Both the position numbers and the translations under genes were made by a program. DNA of 64,000 nucleotides from Sipunculus nudus (Eukaryota; Annelida; Sipuncula; Golfingiida; Sipunculidae). The stretch is from NCBI GenBank assembly GCA_026874595.1, contig CM049320.1:7629464-7693463 (forward strand), given 5' to 3'. Below, one piece after another: positions 12,088-46,904 of the stretch. How positions within the stretch are numbered: the first letter of the stretch is position 1; the number at the start of each line of letters is the position of its first letter. The notes under the pieces were generated by a model. The model was not told where the DNA came from, searched no databases, and saw only the letters and a program-made list of their open reading frames with translations.

Positions 12088-13040
12088 GAAAATTTAGGAC
12101 ATGGCTTCGTTAGTCCAGCGAGTGAAAAATACTGAAGAGCAGCTCATAGAAATTTTGTAGGAAGCACATTAGATCTTGTTTATAGTAAACAAACACAAAA
12201 ATACCCGCATTATTAGTGATGGATACTAAATTTATTTATATTTTCATTGGAACCTCTTATTTAGGACATATATTTTTTTATTAAGGCTTCATTTTGGATC
12301 TTAAAAATTGGCCCTAAAATTGTATCTGGACTTACTCTTGCAATATAACCCTCACATGGGGAATCGAAATAAATCGTCAAACTCATTCTGATATAATTAT
12401 AACCATGATTGTGTGTTAATAATGCCCTATGAAGCAGTCGGACCCTATTTTGACCCCTATTTGAAGAATTGCACATATATGTCCTTCAACCATAAAAGCT
12501 AAAAACTGACAATTTGCAAGCAGTAATGAGAAATTCCATCACGCCTGGAAATTGGTCTCTGTGAAGTCGTTTTAGCAAGTAACGGACTAAAATCCTTGGT
12601 CTTATCATTAAAGACAATAGTATTCAGTCAATGCAGTATAAAATAACCAATGGGATTAATTGCTACCATTGGGACGTACAGGTAATTGAACCTATAAATT
12701 TGCTGATATTTTGGACAAAATTCATTTATAGACCCAAGTGTATGGAGGTCAACCGAACGATATATGTGGTTCTGCATCCGTCTTCCCTCTATCCTTCCAT
12801 ATTCCTTCTGTCATTGGAGTCTGAACTTAGTTCAACACGCAATGCATTGGAATTCCAGAAATCAGGCTGTATTGAACAACAGTTTGCCAGGTAAAGGACG
12901 CAAAATTCACTATTTAACAATGACATTTTAGAAGAAATCTAACAAAAGATATTGTTTCTATATTTTTTGTTAAAAAATATATCTCCAAATCGAGCAAATA
13001 AACGACTACACTCGTGAGCACATATAGGTGTGATGTTTTT
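12088..13040. other. No gene seen
   Basis: This AT-rich stretch contains one 87-codon open frame at 12631-12894 with no recognisable similarity. No repeat boundary could be placed. Confidence 0.4.
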
Positions 13041-14312
13041 AAGCTCAGCTGACTAAGTCAACAGAGGTATAGGACTGGCGCTTTGTCCGTCTGGGCGTTC
13101 GGCCGTCCGTAAGCAGAGCACAAATCGTAGGCCTAACTGCTGGTCCTGGAAACTTCTAAGTATCCAGGGAGGTCATTAAAAATCTCCTTGGAAACCTGAA
13201 ATTCGGTCACTGCAACCTGTATCCTACGAGCTATGGGGCTTGAAAGTACCGCCCTGAATAATAAAAAAATTGATACAAAACCTCCAATTTCTTGATAATT
13301 AATGCATGGATCTTGCCTTGAATATTTACAATGACTAGTTCTTTCGGTTCCCGAAAAGTGGTCGCGTATTTTTGTTATTTTAACAAATATTTGTTTCTGT
13401 TTTTTTACTATAAAATGACAACAATCATGTCAGTTTCTCAGCTCTGATTACATCTAGTGCCCTAAAACCTTGTGTTTTTTATCACCAGTGGATGCCTTAT
13501 AGTAATCACCCTGTCTGTCTGTTCATCCGTCTGGGGGGGAGCCTTACTGAATTTGGCATCACAAGTTCAGAGGTTGATCACAGGGGCCATCTGTTCACAA
13601 AATAGTTTCCAAATGATAACTCCAGTTTAGTTTGACAAATTGGTTTCAAACTTAACTTATATATGGCTCATCCCTAATGTAGAAACGTGTTAATTTTTTG
13701 TCAAAGGTCAAGGTCACAGGACCAATTGCTTAAAAAAGAATGCGTATGCATTTGAAGCCAAACTTTTCGTTGCAAACCTTCCATCTTCAAGATATTGCTA
13801 ACCTATCAATAGGGGAATATCCTGTTCGATTTTGGGGTCTTAGGGTCAAAGGTCATATCACAGGGTCCATCCATTCACAATTAGCTTATATGATAATTCT
13901 GCTTCGGATAGATATATTGGCTTCAAACTTGATTTTATAATGACCAACCACTCAAGTAAATTTTGATTTTCAGGGTGCAGAGATCAAAGTTGAAGGTCAC
14001 AGGAGCCACATCTTTACCAATATTGTGGATGCACTGTAAATAAAACTTTTCATCCCGTACTTTCCATCTTTCACACATGGCTTGCTCAACATTTAGGTTA
14101 CCTGGTCAGAGGTCAAGATATTTTAAAAGATTTTTACACTTATCTAAATGATGTGAGTTCAAGGGAAATAAGTTCTAAGATATTTTGGTCACAAGGTCAT
14201 TGGTTAAGATCACAGGACCGTCATTCTGAAAAAAAACATTCTTTATAAATCCTTGTGGACAAATTTAGCCTGAGCGTCGAGACCCATGGGTCCCTGGTTA
14301 ATAAATCCTGCA
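13040..14312. repeat. Dispersed repeat with internal tandem units
   Basis: The stretch starts near CAGCTGACTAAGTCAACAG and a GTCCGTCTGGGCGTTC block, and ends GAGCGTCGAGACCCATGGGTC, similar to the end of the repeat at 1335-1365. Internal units share GGTCAAGGTCACAGG, CCATC(T/C)(G/A)TTCACAA and TTGGCTTCAAACTT-like words at about 240-base spacing. The open frame at 13740-13940 lies within a unit and is not a gene. Confidence 0.6.
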
Positions 14313-14973
14313 TGCATAGACGAAGAATGTCTCTACTCAGGTGCTTGACCAGTTAATCCGTTGCATGGTCCGACATTGGTGTACATCACATGACGTCAAT
14401 CTATTCATCATGAGTGTTTAATAATTGTAATAAAGACAATGCCAGATGTGTATCGGCTCCTTGACTACTCTTTAATTACCATTTCATACATGCGGTTTCC
14501 TTTGGCCTAGCTTTATATAATATTAAAACATACAAAAGCTCAAATTCTTCAATTATCCTTGAATGGATTGTCCTGCGTTATACATTTTTATGGGTGGATC
14601 AGATAGCTTTATCACTTTTACTACACCAGTGGTGCAGCCTTATTTATTGTTTATTATTTTAGCATGATAATGGTTTATTTTAGATATAAATGTCAGCCAT
14701 GTAACAGAGTTAGATCTGCAGTCACTTGGCATTGGAGCATCAGGAAATGTTCTTAAATCAGACAAACTCTTAACAATAGAACAGAGACAAGGAACAGTCT
14801 AAGACAGAAGTGAGCAATTTTTTTCCTTTAAAAAAGTAGCATTAACAAATAAGACACCAAAGCGAACGTGCAAGCTGGTAATGTACCATACGAATGGCAA
14901 AACTTAAAATATTTTTTATTATAAATATACACTTTTGATGACAGATAGATATTACAGAGATGTACTATTCTTT

Positions 14974-15040
<67 letters not shown>

Positions 15041-16275
15041 TATATCCGTTCTAATCATGGCCCGAATCAAGGGCTTTTTTCGTTAACGAGGTATATATGC
15101 TTGCCTTGATATTATTGCAAACATATTATTTTATATTGCATACATGCACCAGTCGCTCTCGCCAGGTAACGTTTGTCCACTGCATATAATTATATAGTGT
15201 ATGACGTGAACGTACATTTAGTGACATGATAAAAAAGAATCTCTGGTTTGAAATTATATAGTTCTCGCTTCGAGGTTTAACGGCTGAGAGGAAGTTTGAT
15301 TAACAGTTTCTGAAAGACAGTCTATAAAGTGTAACACACATGCTATACTAATGTTACACTCGTGCATCACAAAATTAATGACACTCAGCTACCGTGAAAT
15401 ATATTTATTTACGTGGACAGAATAATTCATCATACATTGGCACAACAAACTAACACTAATTCTGAAGAGCTCGGGTCATCTGCTGTTAACCATTTATAGT
15501 CGTTTCACTGCATAAACAGGTAAGAAAAGTCAGATATGGAGAAAATAAGCCATCTTGTTTTTATTTTAATTAAAGAGATTTAGCTGGGTAACGCGCATTA
15601 GGCTAAATTCTTCCTCTTTTTTTTTAGTTCGGATGTCAAAATATTATGGTATACTCACGGTCTGTCCGTCCATCCGTAATTTAACTGTTAGAGTCGCCGC
15701 GATAACGTAATAGGAATTTGACGAATTTTTTCTTCTAACTAATAGATTTTCTCCCCCGAGTTTGATTATAGGCAAAATCAACTCATATTTATTGGTGTCA
15801 GAGGTCACCGAGCTACTTTCTGGTTTCGATGCGATAACGTACCAAGATTATGTTTGATTTTGATGAAACTCGTTATAAATAATAAACAATAGAGTTTCTC
15901 CCATGAATTAATTCTCGGCAAAACCCATGCACATTTATAAAGTCAGAAGTCACGAGACTTACAATTAGCGTATGATGAACCCATGCTTTGTTTTAATTCA
16001 AGGACTAAGAAGTCATGACTCGAGATATCAGGCGGGAAAAAGACAGTCGCATAAACTAGGACGTTCAGAGATGGGGACAACCTTATATAATTATATGAAC
16101 TATTTACAGCATGTTAAATATATTCATGACTGCATATCATGACTGCCAACAAAGTGTTATCCTTGCATCGAGAGCTAAATGTTTTTAGAAATCAAAGCAA
16201 AAGCATGTTTAAAAAAATATTCATGATAATCTTGAATATCTAATTTAAAGGTTTTTAATTAAAACTATATTCCTC
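14313..16275. other. Intergenic, microsatellite and degenerate repeat only
   Basis: No coding exon was recognised. The interval contains a (TA)n tract at 14978-15046 framed by ACGGATATA and TATATCCGT. It also has a degenerate dispersed repeat at about 15645-16010, with words GTCCGTCCATCCGTAA, GGTGTCAGAGGTCAC and CTCGGCAAAACCCATGCA, related to 5735-6080. Confidence 0.5.
14978..15046. repeat. (TA)n microsatellite
   Basis: About 55 bases are uninterrupted TA, followed by CACATATATATAT. The tract is flanked by an inverted ACGGATAT / ATATCCGT pair. Confidence 0.95.
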
Positions 16276-16400
16276 GAACTCGAATACTACAAGACTCGGA
16301 CTCGAGGACGACGGACTGGGACTCGAACCTGAAGGACCCGGGCTTCTCCTCAGCTCGGGTGGCTTTGACTCGGACTTGCACTTTGACATGGATAGTGTGA
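16275..16400 (+). repeat. Degenerate GACTCGGACT minisatellite, distal copy
   Basis: Short words CTCGAATACT, GACTCGGACTCGAGGACGAC, GGACTGGGACTCGAACCTG and TTTGACTCGGACTTGCAC occur in succession. They match the units of the large arrays at 20828-21650 and 21887-22260, but here are too diverged to give a fixed period. Confidence 0.6.
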
Positions 16401-16757
16401 ACTTGACGACAAAATTGTTACCAAACGATTCTTTGCTATGCGGCCAGATAGTATAATGTCACTGGCAGGCCTGCCCAGTTTTTTTTTTCTTCTTCTTAAA
16501 AGACAAACTCTTTTTTTCGGAATTACTTAAATAACACTAATTATTTTTTTTCCTTTCTTATTCTAAGCAGCTCTCTCTTTTTCCAATAAAAGATTTACGA
16601 GATCAGCTCTTACTCTGCTCCTATAATCAGTTAGAACAAGAATAAGACACTTTGCATTTTGCAAAAATGTCCAGTATGTGTTACGACATGTGGAAAGTAC
16701 GGTAAACGGATTTTACCATGCATGTTTGTGACTTTCTGAACTACACATAGTATATAT

Positions 16758-17540
16758 TGTTACGGAACCTAATATCAACGGATCACGTGTGCGTGATGAA
16801 CATAGGCAGCGTGAAATGTCTAGGGTAATGAATAAAGAAGTCAGTGGTTTTTTGTTAACAAATAACTATAATTTATTCTTGAAACAATCCTAACATTACA
16901 ATACACTAAATCAATACAATTACACAGTATAAGAGCAGTATAACAACAAATCAATACAATCACACAGTAAAATAAACAAAGTGCACAGTACCTGGATACC
17001 ACCGCTGTCACAGCGATAAGTCCTTTTAAATGTATAAGCCGGACGAACAGTTCACACAAATTCTCTCAAAGAATAACAGTCCAATGTAAAGCTCTTGTAA
17101 CAATCCAGAAAATAAACTGAAGACCAAATAAGATTCGTCACAAATCCAGAAGAAAATCTGAAGAAAATCTATAATTGCCGCACTTATCGGAATATGTCCC
17201 ACAAACTGACATACACCCTTCTGTGTCCGCTGGAATATTCTCTCACCTCTCTCTCGGGTCTTCTCTCCTCCAGCTGAGAACCTTCCATTTCTCGAACAAT
17301 CTAAAGAATCTAACACAGTACACACGTCAAAGAACATACCAGAACAAAGAACGCTGTGTATCTAGGGTTCAACCAATGCGGATAAAACCGAGCCTGCAAC
17401 ATCCGGCCAGGCGAGGTCGCTACAACACGAGCTACGCGTGGCACAAAAACCAAATGCCAACAACACATGGAACATCCGTGTGCACAATAAAACAATCATC
17501 TGTAAGACCGCTGCACACAATAAAAGGGGCATCTGTAACA
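16758..17540 (-). mobile_element. Solo LTR-like element, copy A (783 bases)
   Basis: The plus-strand ends are TGTTACGGAACC and ATCTGTAACA, flanked by ATAT on both sides. It aligns along its length, in inverse orientation, with copy C (60495-61284). In the C orientation the family has TG...CA ends, a TATAAATA box about 230 bases in, and an AATAAA signal near the 3' end, which is the layout expected of a retrotransposon LTR. No internal retrotransposon protein lies next to it, so it is probably a solo LTR. The open frames at 16841-17652 on both strands lie inside this repeat and are not genes. Confidence 0.72.
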
Positions 17541-17819
17541 ATATACATGTGCGTAGTATGTGAAGTACGTTTTTAATCAGTCTTTGATAAAAATCATGGG
17601 ATACGTTCGCTAAATTTACTCTTTTTTCACACTTTATTTCAAAGAGGGCCACACTTTGTTAGAGCACTTGTTCTTGTTTTGGTCATTTCCCATTTTTCCG
17701 GCTTGGTTACTGGACTCATCCCATCAAACGTGTTTTATTCAGTATTAATGTAGCTTCCTGTATTCTTCAGTATAGTTTTTGTTTAAATAACACCATCCTA
17801 TATTATAGATAGGCATTGC

Positions 17820-17990
17820 TTCCAGTGATTTAGTCGAGTCCATAACATTCTAGTCCGAGTGCAAGTCCGAGTCCATGCAGAACTCCCTTCCGAGTTCAAG
17901 TCCGAGTTCTTTAGGTTTGAGGACAAGTCCACCTTCTTTGAGTCCGAGTCACTTGGAAGCCAAGTACAAGTCTGGGTCCAATACATATCT
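17820..17990 (-). repeat. Degenerate AGTCCGAGT minisatellite, reverse orientation
   Basis: A run of GTCCGAGTGCAAGTCCGAG, TTCAAGTCCGAGTTC, GAGGACAAGTCC and TTTGAGTCCGAGTCACTTGG words is the complement of the GGACTCGGACTTGG motif in the arrays at 20.8-22.3 kb. The unit is diverged and irregular. The short open frames across it are products of the repeat. Confidence 0.65.
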
Positions 17991-18246
17991 CCTTGACCAG
18001 AAATTTGAAATGGATATTTTAGATTATCATGTGTATTTTGAGTTAGTTTACACATGCTCTTTACTTGAATGTTTAATTTCCTTTACCTACAGTTTGGTTA
18101 ATATATAGTCTATTTTTGTATGTCTGATACTCTGTTGGTAGCTCGTGCATGTTTATAAGTTTTTATTGTAAGTGGCAGAGCTTTTTTTTCTGCTGGACTC
18201 GAGACTGACTCGGTATTTTTTCTCGAGTACTTACCTCCGGGTACTG

Positions 18247-18835
18247 CAAGTCACTTTGTAGCTAGAGCCTGTCCGGCTATGACAAGCCTCCCACCCTATC
18301 TTACTAATGCGAGTCACTTTGTAGCTAGAGCTTGTCCGGCTATGACAAGCCTCTCACCCTATCTTACTAATGCAAGTCACTTTGTAGCTAGAGCTTGTCC
18401 GGCTATGATAAGCCTCCCACCCTATCTTACTAATGCAAGTCACTTTGTAGCTAGAGCTTGTCCGGCTATGACAAGCCTCTCACCCTATCTTACTAATGCA
18501 AGTCACATTGTAGATAGAGCTTGTCCGGCTATGACAAGCCTCCCACCCTATCTTACTAATGCAAGTCACTTTGTAGCTAGAGCTTGTCCGGCTATGACTA
18601 GCCTCCCACCCTATCTTACTAATGCAAGTCACTTTGTAGCTAGAGCTCGTCCGGCTATGACAAGCCTCCCACCCTATCTTACAAATGCAAGTCACTTTGT
18701 AGCTAGAGCTTGTCCGGCTATGACAAGCCTCCCACCCTATCTTACTAATGCAAGTCACTCTATAGCTAGAGCTTGTCTGGCTATGACAAGCCTCCTATCC
18801 TATCTTACTAATGCAAGTCACTTTGTACGTAACTG
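18247..18835 (+). repeat. 63-base tandem array, about 9.3 copies
   Basis: Near-identical units start GCAAGTCACTTTGTAGCTAG and continue AGCTTGTCCGGCTATGACAA and GCCTCCCACCCTATCTTACT. The period of 63 is 21 codons, so open frames persist on both strands: 185 codons on + (repeating SLPPYLTNASHFVARACPAM) and 92 on -. Differences between units are scattered single-base changes. There is no start context, splice pattern or known domain, so coding is not supported. Confidence 0.93.
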
Positions 18836-19551
18836 AAGCTCCAGTGCAATATGGAAATTAGGCTGAAGAAGCTAAGAAATGACAGCGAACTGACTAACGT
18901 TTGCTCTTATATGATATGACTCTCACAATTTTTTCAAAGGGGTTTCTTTCATTTGAAACGAGCTTTCCATTGACAAATTGTCAAAAGATCTTCAAAAGAA
19001 GTTTTTCTTCGTAAACACACCCATATAAATGATAAACTTTTTCGTTTCAATTCACAATAAAATCAGTAGATATTACACTATTGTTTGTTTTTCTTTATAT
19101 TTTATACTTATTAAAATCAGAATCTATTTTTGTTCTGGCCTTATTGCCTGTGAACAGTGACTTGTTATATTCACGTGATCGGTAAGCAACCAGCCACCTT
19201 GAAGAAAAAAATTGTTTATTTATATTGTTGATACCAAACACGACAAGTAAATATACAGCATTATTTTTATGTAAAGCTATAGAATAAAAAAAAATAATAC
19301 TAAAATATATTTCGAGTCCTAAATCACTGATTGTTTTAGATACATCTCAGGTTTTCAGGGCGGAGGGGGGGGGGGGCAGTAAATGCTTTTGCAGAGCGAA
19401 GCATAACAAGAGGGCGGAGCCCCTGAGGGGGAGGGTGTGTGAGATTAAATCCTCCTCCCAAGGTGTGGAAATTATAATATAAGCTCTAATCTCAGAAACT
19501 TAGTTACCCTTAAGCCAGTAAAAATTAAGCTTCTGTGATTCTTTAAAAAAC

Positions 19552-19664
19552 AAATGAACTTTAAGAAAGTTTAGTTTGACTGGTGACTATCCCTCAGTTA
19601 CCCTTAAGCCAATAAAAACTGACTGAAAGTCACCAGTCAAATTAAACTTTCTTAAAGTTCATTT
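19552..19664. repeat. 36-base inverted repeat with 41-base loop
   Basis: The left arm 19552-19587 (AAATGAACTTTAAGAAAGTT...) and right arm 19629-19664 are complementary over 36 bases with one mismatch. The loop repeats the block CAGTTACCCTTAAGCCA found just upstream at 19498-19517. The structure could form a stable hairpin in DNA or RNA, or be a small palindromic element. Confidence 0.85.
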
Positions 19665-19706
19665 ATTTGCAATGATTTAGAAGAATCTTATATCACGGAA
19701 AACGGC

Positions 19707-19707
19707 A

Positions 19708-19767
<60 letters not shown>

Positions 19768-19784
19768 TATGTGTGTGTGTGTGT
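19707..19784. repeat. (TA)n(GT)n microsatellite
   Basis: About 50 bases of TA are followed by ATATATGTGTGTGTGTGTGT. The tract lies roughly 270 bases upstream of the alkaline phosphatase start codon. Confidence 0.95.
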
Positions 19785-19987
19785 TTATTGTGATAAATTA
19801 CAGGCCTTAGGTTTCTTTAGTATTGTCATCAGGCCAGGACCATGCCAAACCACATTTTTGTTCACAAAAGAACCTGATCTTATCGACGTGCCTGAGTGAA
19901 TCTGATCTGATTTTACGTCTCAGTTTAGTGATGTAAAACGCCAGTGCCTGCTCTGACCCAAGACATTAGTTACAGGTTTACACAATT

Positions 19988-19997
19988 AACATATATA
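19988..19997 (+). promoter_or_regulatory. Possible TATA-like element of the phosphatase gene
   Basis: CATATATACA lies about 65 bases upstream of the first ATG at 20059. A start of transcription near 20015-20025 would then be plausible. The region is AT-rich and the match is weak, so this is a candidate only. Confidence 0.2.
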
Positions 19998-20058
19998 CAG
20001 GAGACCGAGCAGTCAGTGACGGTACATAGACTACGAGATACTTTATCAGAAAAGAGAG

Positions 20059-42463
<22,405 letters not shown>

Positions 42464-42528
42464 AACATCAAATGAAAGTGTAACCATTTTAAACCAGTTT
42501 TTTTTATTCAGAAATGAAGATAATTTTT

Positions 42529-42531
<3 letters not shown>

Positions 42532-42571
<40 letters not shown>
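42532..42571. repeat. (TA)n microsatellite
   Basis: Uninterrupted TA about 70 bases after the phosphatase stop codon, probably within its 3' UTR. Confidence 0.95.
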
Positions 42572-42574
<3 letters not shown>

Positions 42575-42847
42575 ACTTTAATTTGTAATTCTCTTGGTAA
42601 ATGAATGGTTTATCTTATATGCAAAGGTCCTGATTGTAGGCATAGGTTATATTTACTCATATTTTTAATTAAACATATAGTAACAGACATTAAATAGCAT
42701 TTATGAATGTATATACAAACAGAGGTGTGCCATTAAAGCTTGATCCATTTGTTCCCATAATTTACGTATTCTGTATTTTCATATATCGGTTACACACTTT
42801 CGGTATTTCATAAATGCTTTTAGGATTCCATGGTCAACTGGGAATCT

Positions 42848-43135
42848 GCATTTTAAGGAATGCAAGCCTTCGCCATTAGGGGTCCCTCTTCTGGGATGCT
42901 TCAAACGTTGTTTGCATTCACTTATTCGGCCAATATACCCAAGGTTAATGCGTGCAAAAGTTACTTTACATTTGTGAATATAACTTGATGACGCTCCTGA
43001 ATCCGGAGCAAGGGTCCATACAAAAATCTGATTGCCTCTTCATTGGCACATTCCCATAATTCCATGAAAATTTCATGAGCTTCCGTTCATAGCTGCGTGA
43101 GTTATGATACGAACATAAAAACACACACACACTTA
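42848..43135 (+). mobile_element. Dispersed retroelement-like repeat with (AC)n tail, copy 3
   Basis: The most complete copy runs from CATTTTAAGGAATGCAAGCC through CATTCACTTATTCGGCCAAT and TTGATGACGCTCCTGAATCC, to GCTGCGTGAGTTATGATACG and AACATAAAAACACACACACA. The microsatellite tail suggests insertion by target-primed reverse transcription. Confidence 0.7.
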
Positions 43136-43139
43136 CGTG

Positions 43140-43905
43140 GAGGAACACTTACTCTAATGGCGGAAGCAATATGATATATTAATGAATGTTGTCCGGCCTA
43201 TTAACTATTCATATTTGCCTATGTACTTCGTGTACATATGTTAATAAATGTTTAGACTGAGTATCTCAAAAGCATGACAATAATTCAGTTACTTATATTG
43301 AACGTTCATCTACGAATACTGTAGAAATATAACGCGTTTTAATAGACGAGAGTTACTGCAATTATATCTGCAAAATTGACATTCTGTTCTGTATTTTGTT
43401 TGAATCATATTTCGCATATTAAGCATGCAGTAGAACCTTCTATTATGGCGGCTATTGTCCCTCTCATATTATAGAGTGAATCGTGTTTTTTTAAGATTTT
43501 TTGGTGTTATTTTGTGCTCTCTTATCTAATTTTTAATCTAAGTAGATGCATCTGCAGAGTTCCATTTTGGTTTGAGACTGCGTGACAGTGCGGGGGGGGG
43601 GGGGGACATTATTATACCTAAAATATTAGGGTCAAGTTCAGTTTAACTTGTACATGACGGTGGAAGGTCAAGCTAATCGCTAAGAAGTTGACAGGTTTTC
43701 GCTGTAAAAGATTAAGTTTTAATGCAGTTCGCTGTTTTCCGCCTCGTCTTTCTTATATCTCAGACAGGATCAGAATATTTTATCGGGATAATATGACATC
43801 CTTGGATATTCACACATAATTTATTGTGAACGATTTTGCAAAAATGTTAACAGTTTAATAGATTATGAAAGAAAATGACCAATCATGGGTTAACTGGCAC
43901 ATTAC
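43140..43905. other. Intergenic, nothing recognised
   Basis: This AT-rich sequence has a G-run at 43592-43604 and possible traces of an AGTAGAACCTTC-type MITE at 43432. No gene. Confidence 0.4.
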
Positions 43906-43908
43906 TAA

Positions 43909-43915
43909 TATATAT

Positions 43916-43984
<69 letters not shown>
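43909..43984. repeat. (TA)n microsatellite
   Basis: About 75 bases are TA with one GA interruption. Confidence 0.95.
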
Positions 43985-43987
<3 letters not shown>

Positions 43988-44447
43988 GAGTTAATTGAAC
44001 CTGAGCGGAGATTCGAACTCACTGTAGAATCAGATTATCAAGTACACGTATATATAGGTGAACCGCAGGTGCGCGCCCTAAGCATTACATTACATGACGT
44101 ACTCATTAGCAAGAGGTTTATACGAGGAGACTCTTGATACAACGCTGAGGGGTTTATGTTAATTAGCAGAGACAGCCTCTATTGCTTCGAAATCGGAAGG
44201 GTACCTTCTTGGCTATAAACAAAACAAAGTGACATAATGCGATTATGTGTCAGATACAATGTACAATCAATTGAATCTTTTGATTCAATTCGACGCTTCA
44301 CGTAACATTTGTGGTAGAAAAGACTTCTGACGGTTAAAGGAAACAATTTCGAATTATTTTCAGAAAATAAACAATATTAATTAGAACCTCAAGAGTATCT
44401 CAACAGCATTCTCAAAGTACTTTCACCCTAATACAATAGACAGCGCC

Positions 44448-44747
44448 ACTAAAGGGCGTCAATACAGGGGGATGGGGGTCTATCCACCCCCACTTTTTGG
44501 CAAGGGGGTCCCCCCACTTTTCGGTTAATAATATTATAATATTACAAATGAAATATATTAATAAATAGAATTAAAGACTTTGGATCCATTTACAAAAACT
44601 GTTACATCTAAACCTTGATTAGAATTCACAAAATAACTTATTTTCTCTTATAATATTATAATTATTTGAAATATGATTAATTATATATATAATTATAATA
44701 ATCATACATATATAGTTGAATATGTAACTCAGAGACGCTTAAAAAGG

Positions 44748-44779
<32 letters not shown>

Positions 44780-44858
44780 CGTGTGTGTATGTGTATATAT
44801 ATACAAAGTCACCCCCCCCCCCCCCAACCCTGAAAGAAAAATTGACGCCACTGGCGCA
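44448..44858. mobile_element. Possible short element with GCGCCACT..GCGTCAAT ends
   Basis: Left AGCGCCACTAAAGGGCGTCA and right TTGACGCCACTGGCGC are loosely inverse. The interior has G/C-runs at each side (44467-44515 and 44812-44825) and a (TA)n(GT)n tract at 44747-44803. The inverse ends and G/C runs are reminiscent of the GGATCC elements, but the support is weak. Confidence 0.35.
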
Positions 44859-44859
44859 A

Positions 44860-46900
44860 CTAACAGGCCACGTACCCTGGCTGTGGTGCACAAGGTTACA
44901 GTTACTTGTCTAAATACTCAAACCTTGTCACTCGTGTACCAGGGGTACTTTCACTTCATGTTTAGGGACAATTAGATTGCAATAAGATGATATTATTCTA
45001 AATTGTTGTTCTTTTTAATTTGATGTCACGCTTGAAGTTGTTCATGTGATAGGGCTCAGGGTTTATTTCATATTACAGTAGCTAAAATAACGTGATGCCT
45101 ATTTGGTTTGGTTTCCGGGTTCCTTTAGTTTATGATAATAAGCACGTGTTTCTTAATACAAATACGCACTTGTTACAAGTGGTATAAAGATATATGTATA
45201 TACGTATGTACGGTGCAGTATTTGTGGGTACAGATGTATATGTTTGGATATGATTCTGGTTTAATGGATATTTTTGGTTCTATGAATATGGATTTTTTAG
45301 TGATAATATGAGTTTATTTTTTTATGTTTTGTTTACGAACTTCTATTTCATGTATAGGTCGGCACTGATTATATTTTTTGTACATATAGTGGTGATTATT
45401 GTTGTTGTTTTTTAAACAATAAAGTAATTGGTTTAAATTCAGCAACACTAGAAAATATTGGGGTTTTCTTCGCCTATTTTCCATACTTACTAAAACTATG
45501 AGAATGAAAATTAAATTCAAACGAGGTTAACGCTCTCCACTAATTTTTTTAACTTGCCGAGTCAGTTGAAATGGTTATTACTTATTTGTTGCCCATGAAA
45601 CCAAACGTCCTCCCGCGCTGTCACATTTAGTGTCGGTACCGCCACCTTGCGGTAAACTATATAACTAATTTACCTCTCTCTGACCCTCTTAGCCGACACG
45701 GAGTTACATTTATCGGAACATGGAATCACGTGTATTTTATGCGTTTTAGTAGCAAACATACTCACGCCCTGACAGAGCTATTATTACCTCTACCTATCTG
45801 TCGGGTACATATATTTGTTTTTGGCATTATTATCTCTACTTATCTACTGGTGGAGATAATCGTTTTCCCCCTTGTTATTCTACTTTATTATTATGGGCCT
45901 TTTTGTCCGATCTAAATCTTAAGTAAGAACAATCAAATTACAAATCTGTTTTAAAGAACTTTAGTTCAAACTTCTAACTGAAGTGTTACATAATTCAAAC
46001 AATTGGGTCAATAGTGATGAAGGTCACGGTCACAGTTGAGGTCAAATGTCAAATTGTAGATGGCCTTTTCTCATTAATTTCTTCAGATAACAAGTTTATA
46101 CAATGATTGTCAGTTATCCAAAACACATCGCTTTATTTGATGTGATCAGATTTTTATTAGCATCAATAACCTCTGTCATACGTCATTTCCGTTCATTTCC
46201 GTTCGAAACACAACTCCTAAGGTGCAGGAGGCAAAACTCCAAATCTGCATGACAATTACTCAATATATAAATGCTGTGTGAAGTTTTGTTATGATATCTT
46301 CATTACTTTTTTAATAATATGCAAATTGCGTAAACGTGACGTCAGCATTTCAGCTCATCTGTGAAAAGATTAGAAGGATTGAATGTCAGTTCCGTTTTAC
46401 ACAACTATAGTTTCTATATATTTTATTAGAAAATAGCTAAAAGAAAAGTTAGATCAGTGGGAACACTCAGTAGTTAAGAACCAGGGGTGTTGGATAGGTA
46501 GAGATCCTTAGCCGTCATATGACAGTCACAACAAGTCTAGTCTATATCTCGACTTGATAAAATGATTATTCAGAATGATACATAAACTATTGGCAAATTT
46601 CTGCTTATCTTATGTCTATATTTGGCATTCTTCATTTCTAAATATGGCACACAATCAAACTCTGACACTGCTAACAAGATATCTCTGATACTCTTTGTTA
46701 TACTTGGTCAAATTTAGACATTTGCGATGTTACTTTTAGGTATGCAACCAAACTGAGTATGAAATATTATTCAATAGAAATTCCGTATCAGTTAGTGTGC
46801 CAACGAATGATTTCACTCCGATTTCGGCTATACCGAATAGAAAATGTAAGAACGCATATTAAATGCATGTCATATACCTTTCACGCATGTAATCTTAAGT
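44860..46900. other. Intergenic, nothing recognised
   Basis: No gene was seen. 45990-46100 (GGTCACGGTCACAGTTGAGG, GTCAAATGTCAAATTG) resembles the tandem-core repeats. Short hydrophobic frames such as 45730-45915 have no support. Confidence 0.4.
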
Positions 46901-46904
46901 ATAC

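Noticed and set aside
12631-12894. 87-codon frame followed by a possible GTAAAG donor
   Set aside because: No similarity to a known family and no partner exon could be found.
17175-17652. Overlapping frames of 133, 103 and 96 codons
   Set aside because: They all lie in the LTR-like repeat copy A and lack any recognised retroviral or cellular domain.
18279-18836. 185-codon repeat protein
   Set aside because: 63-base tandem array open on both strands, with no start or splice context and no similarity recognised.
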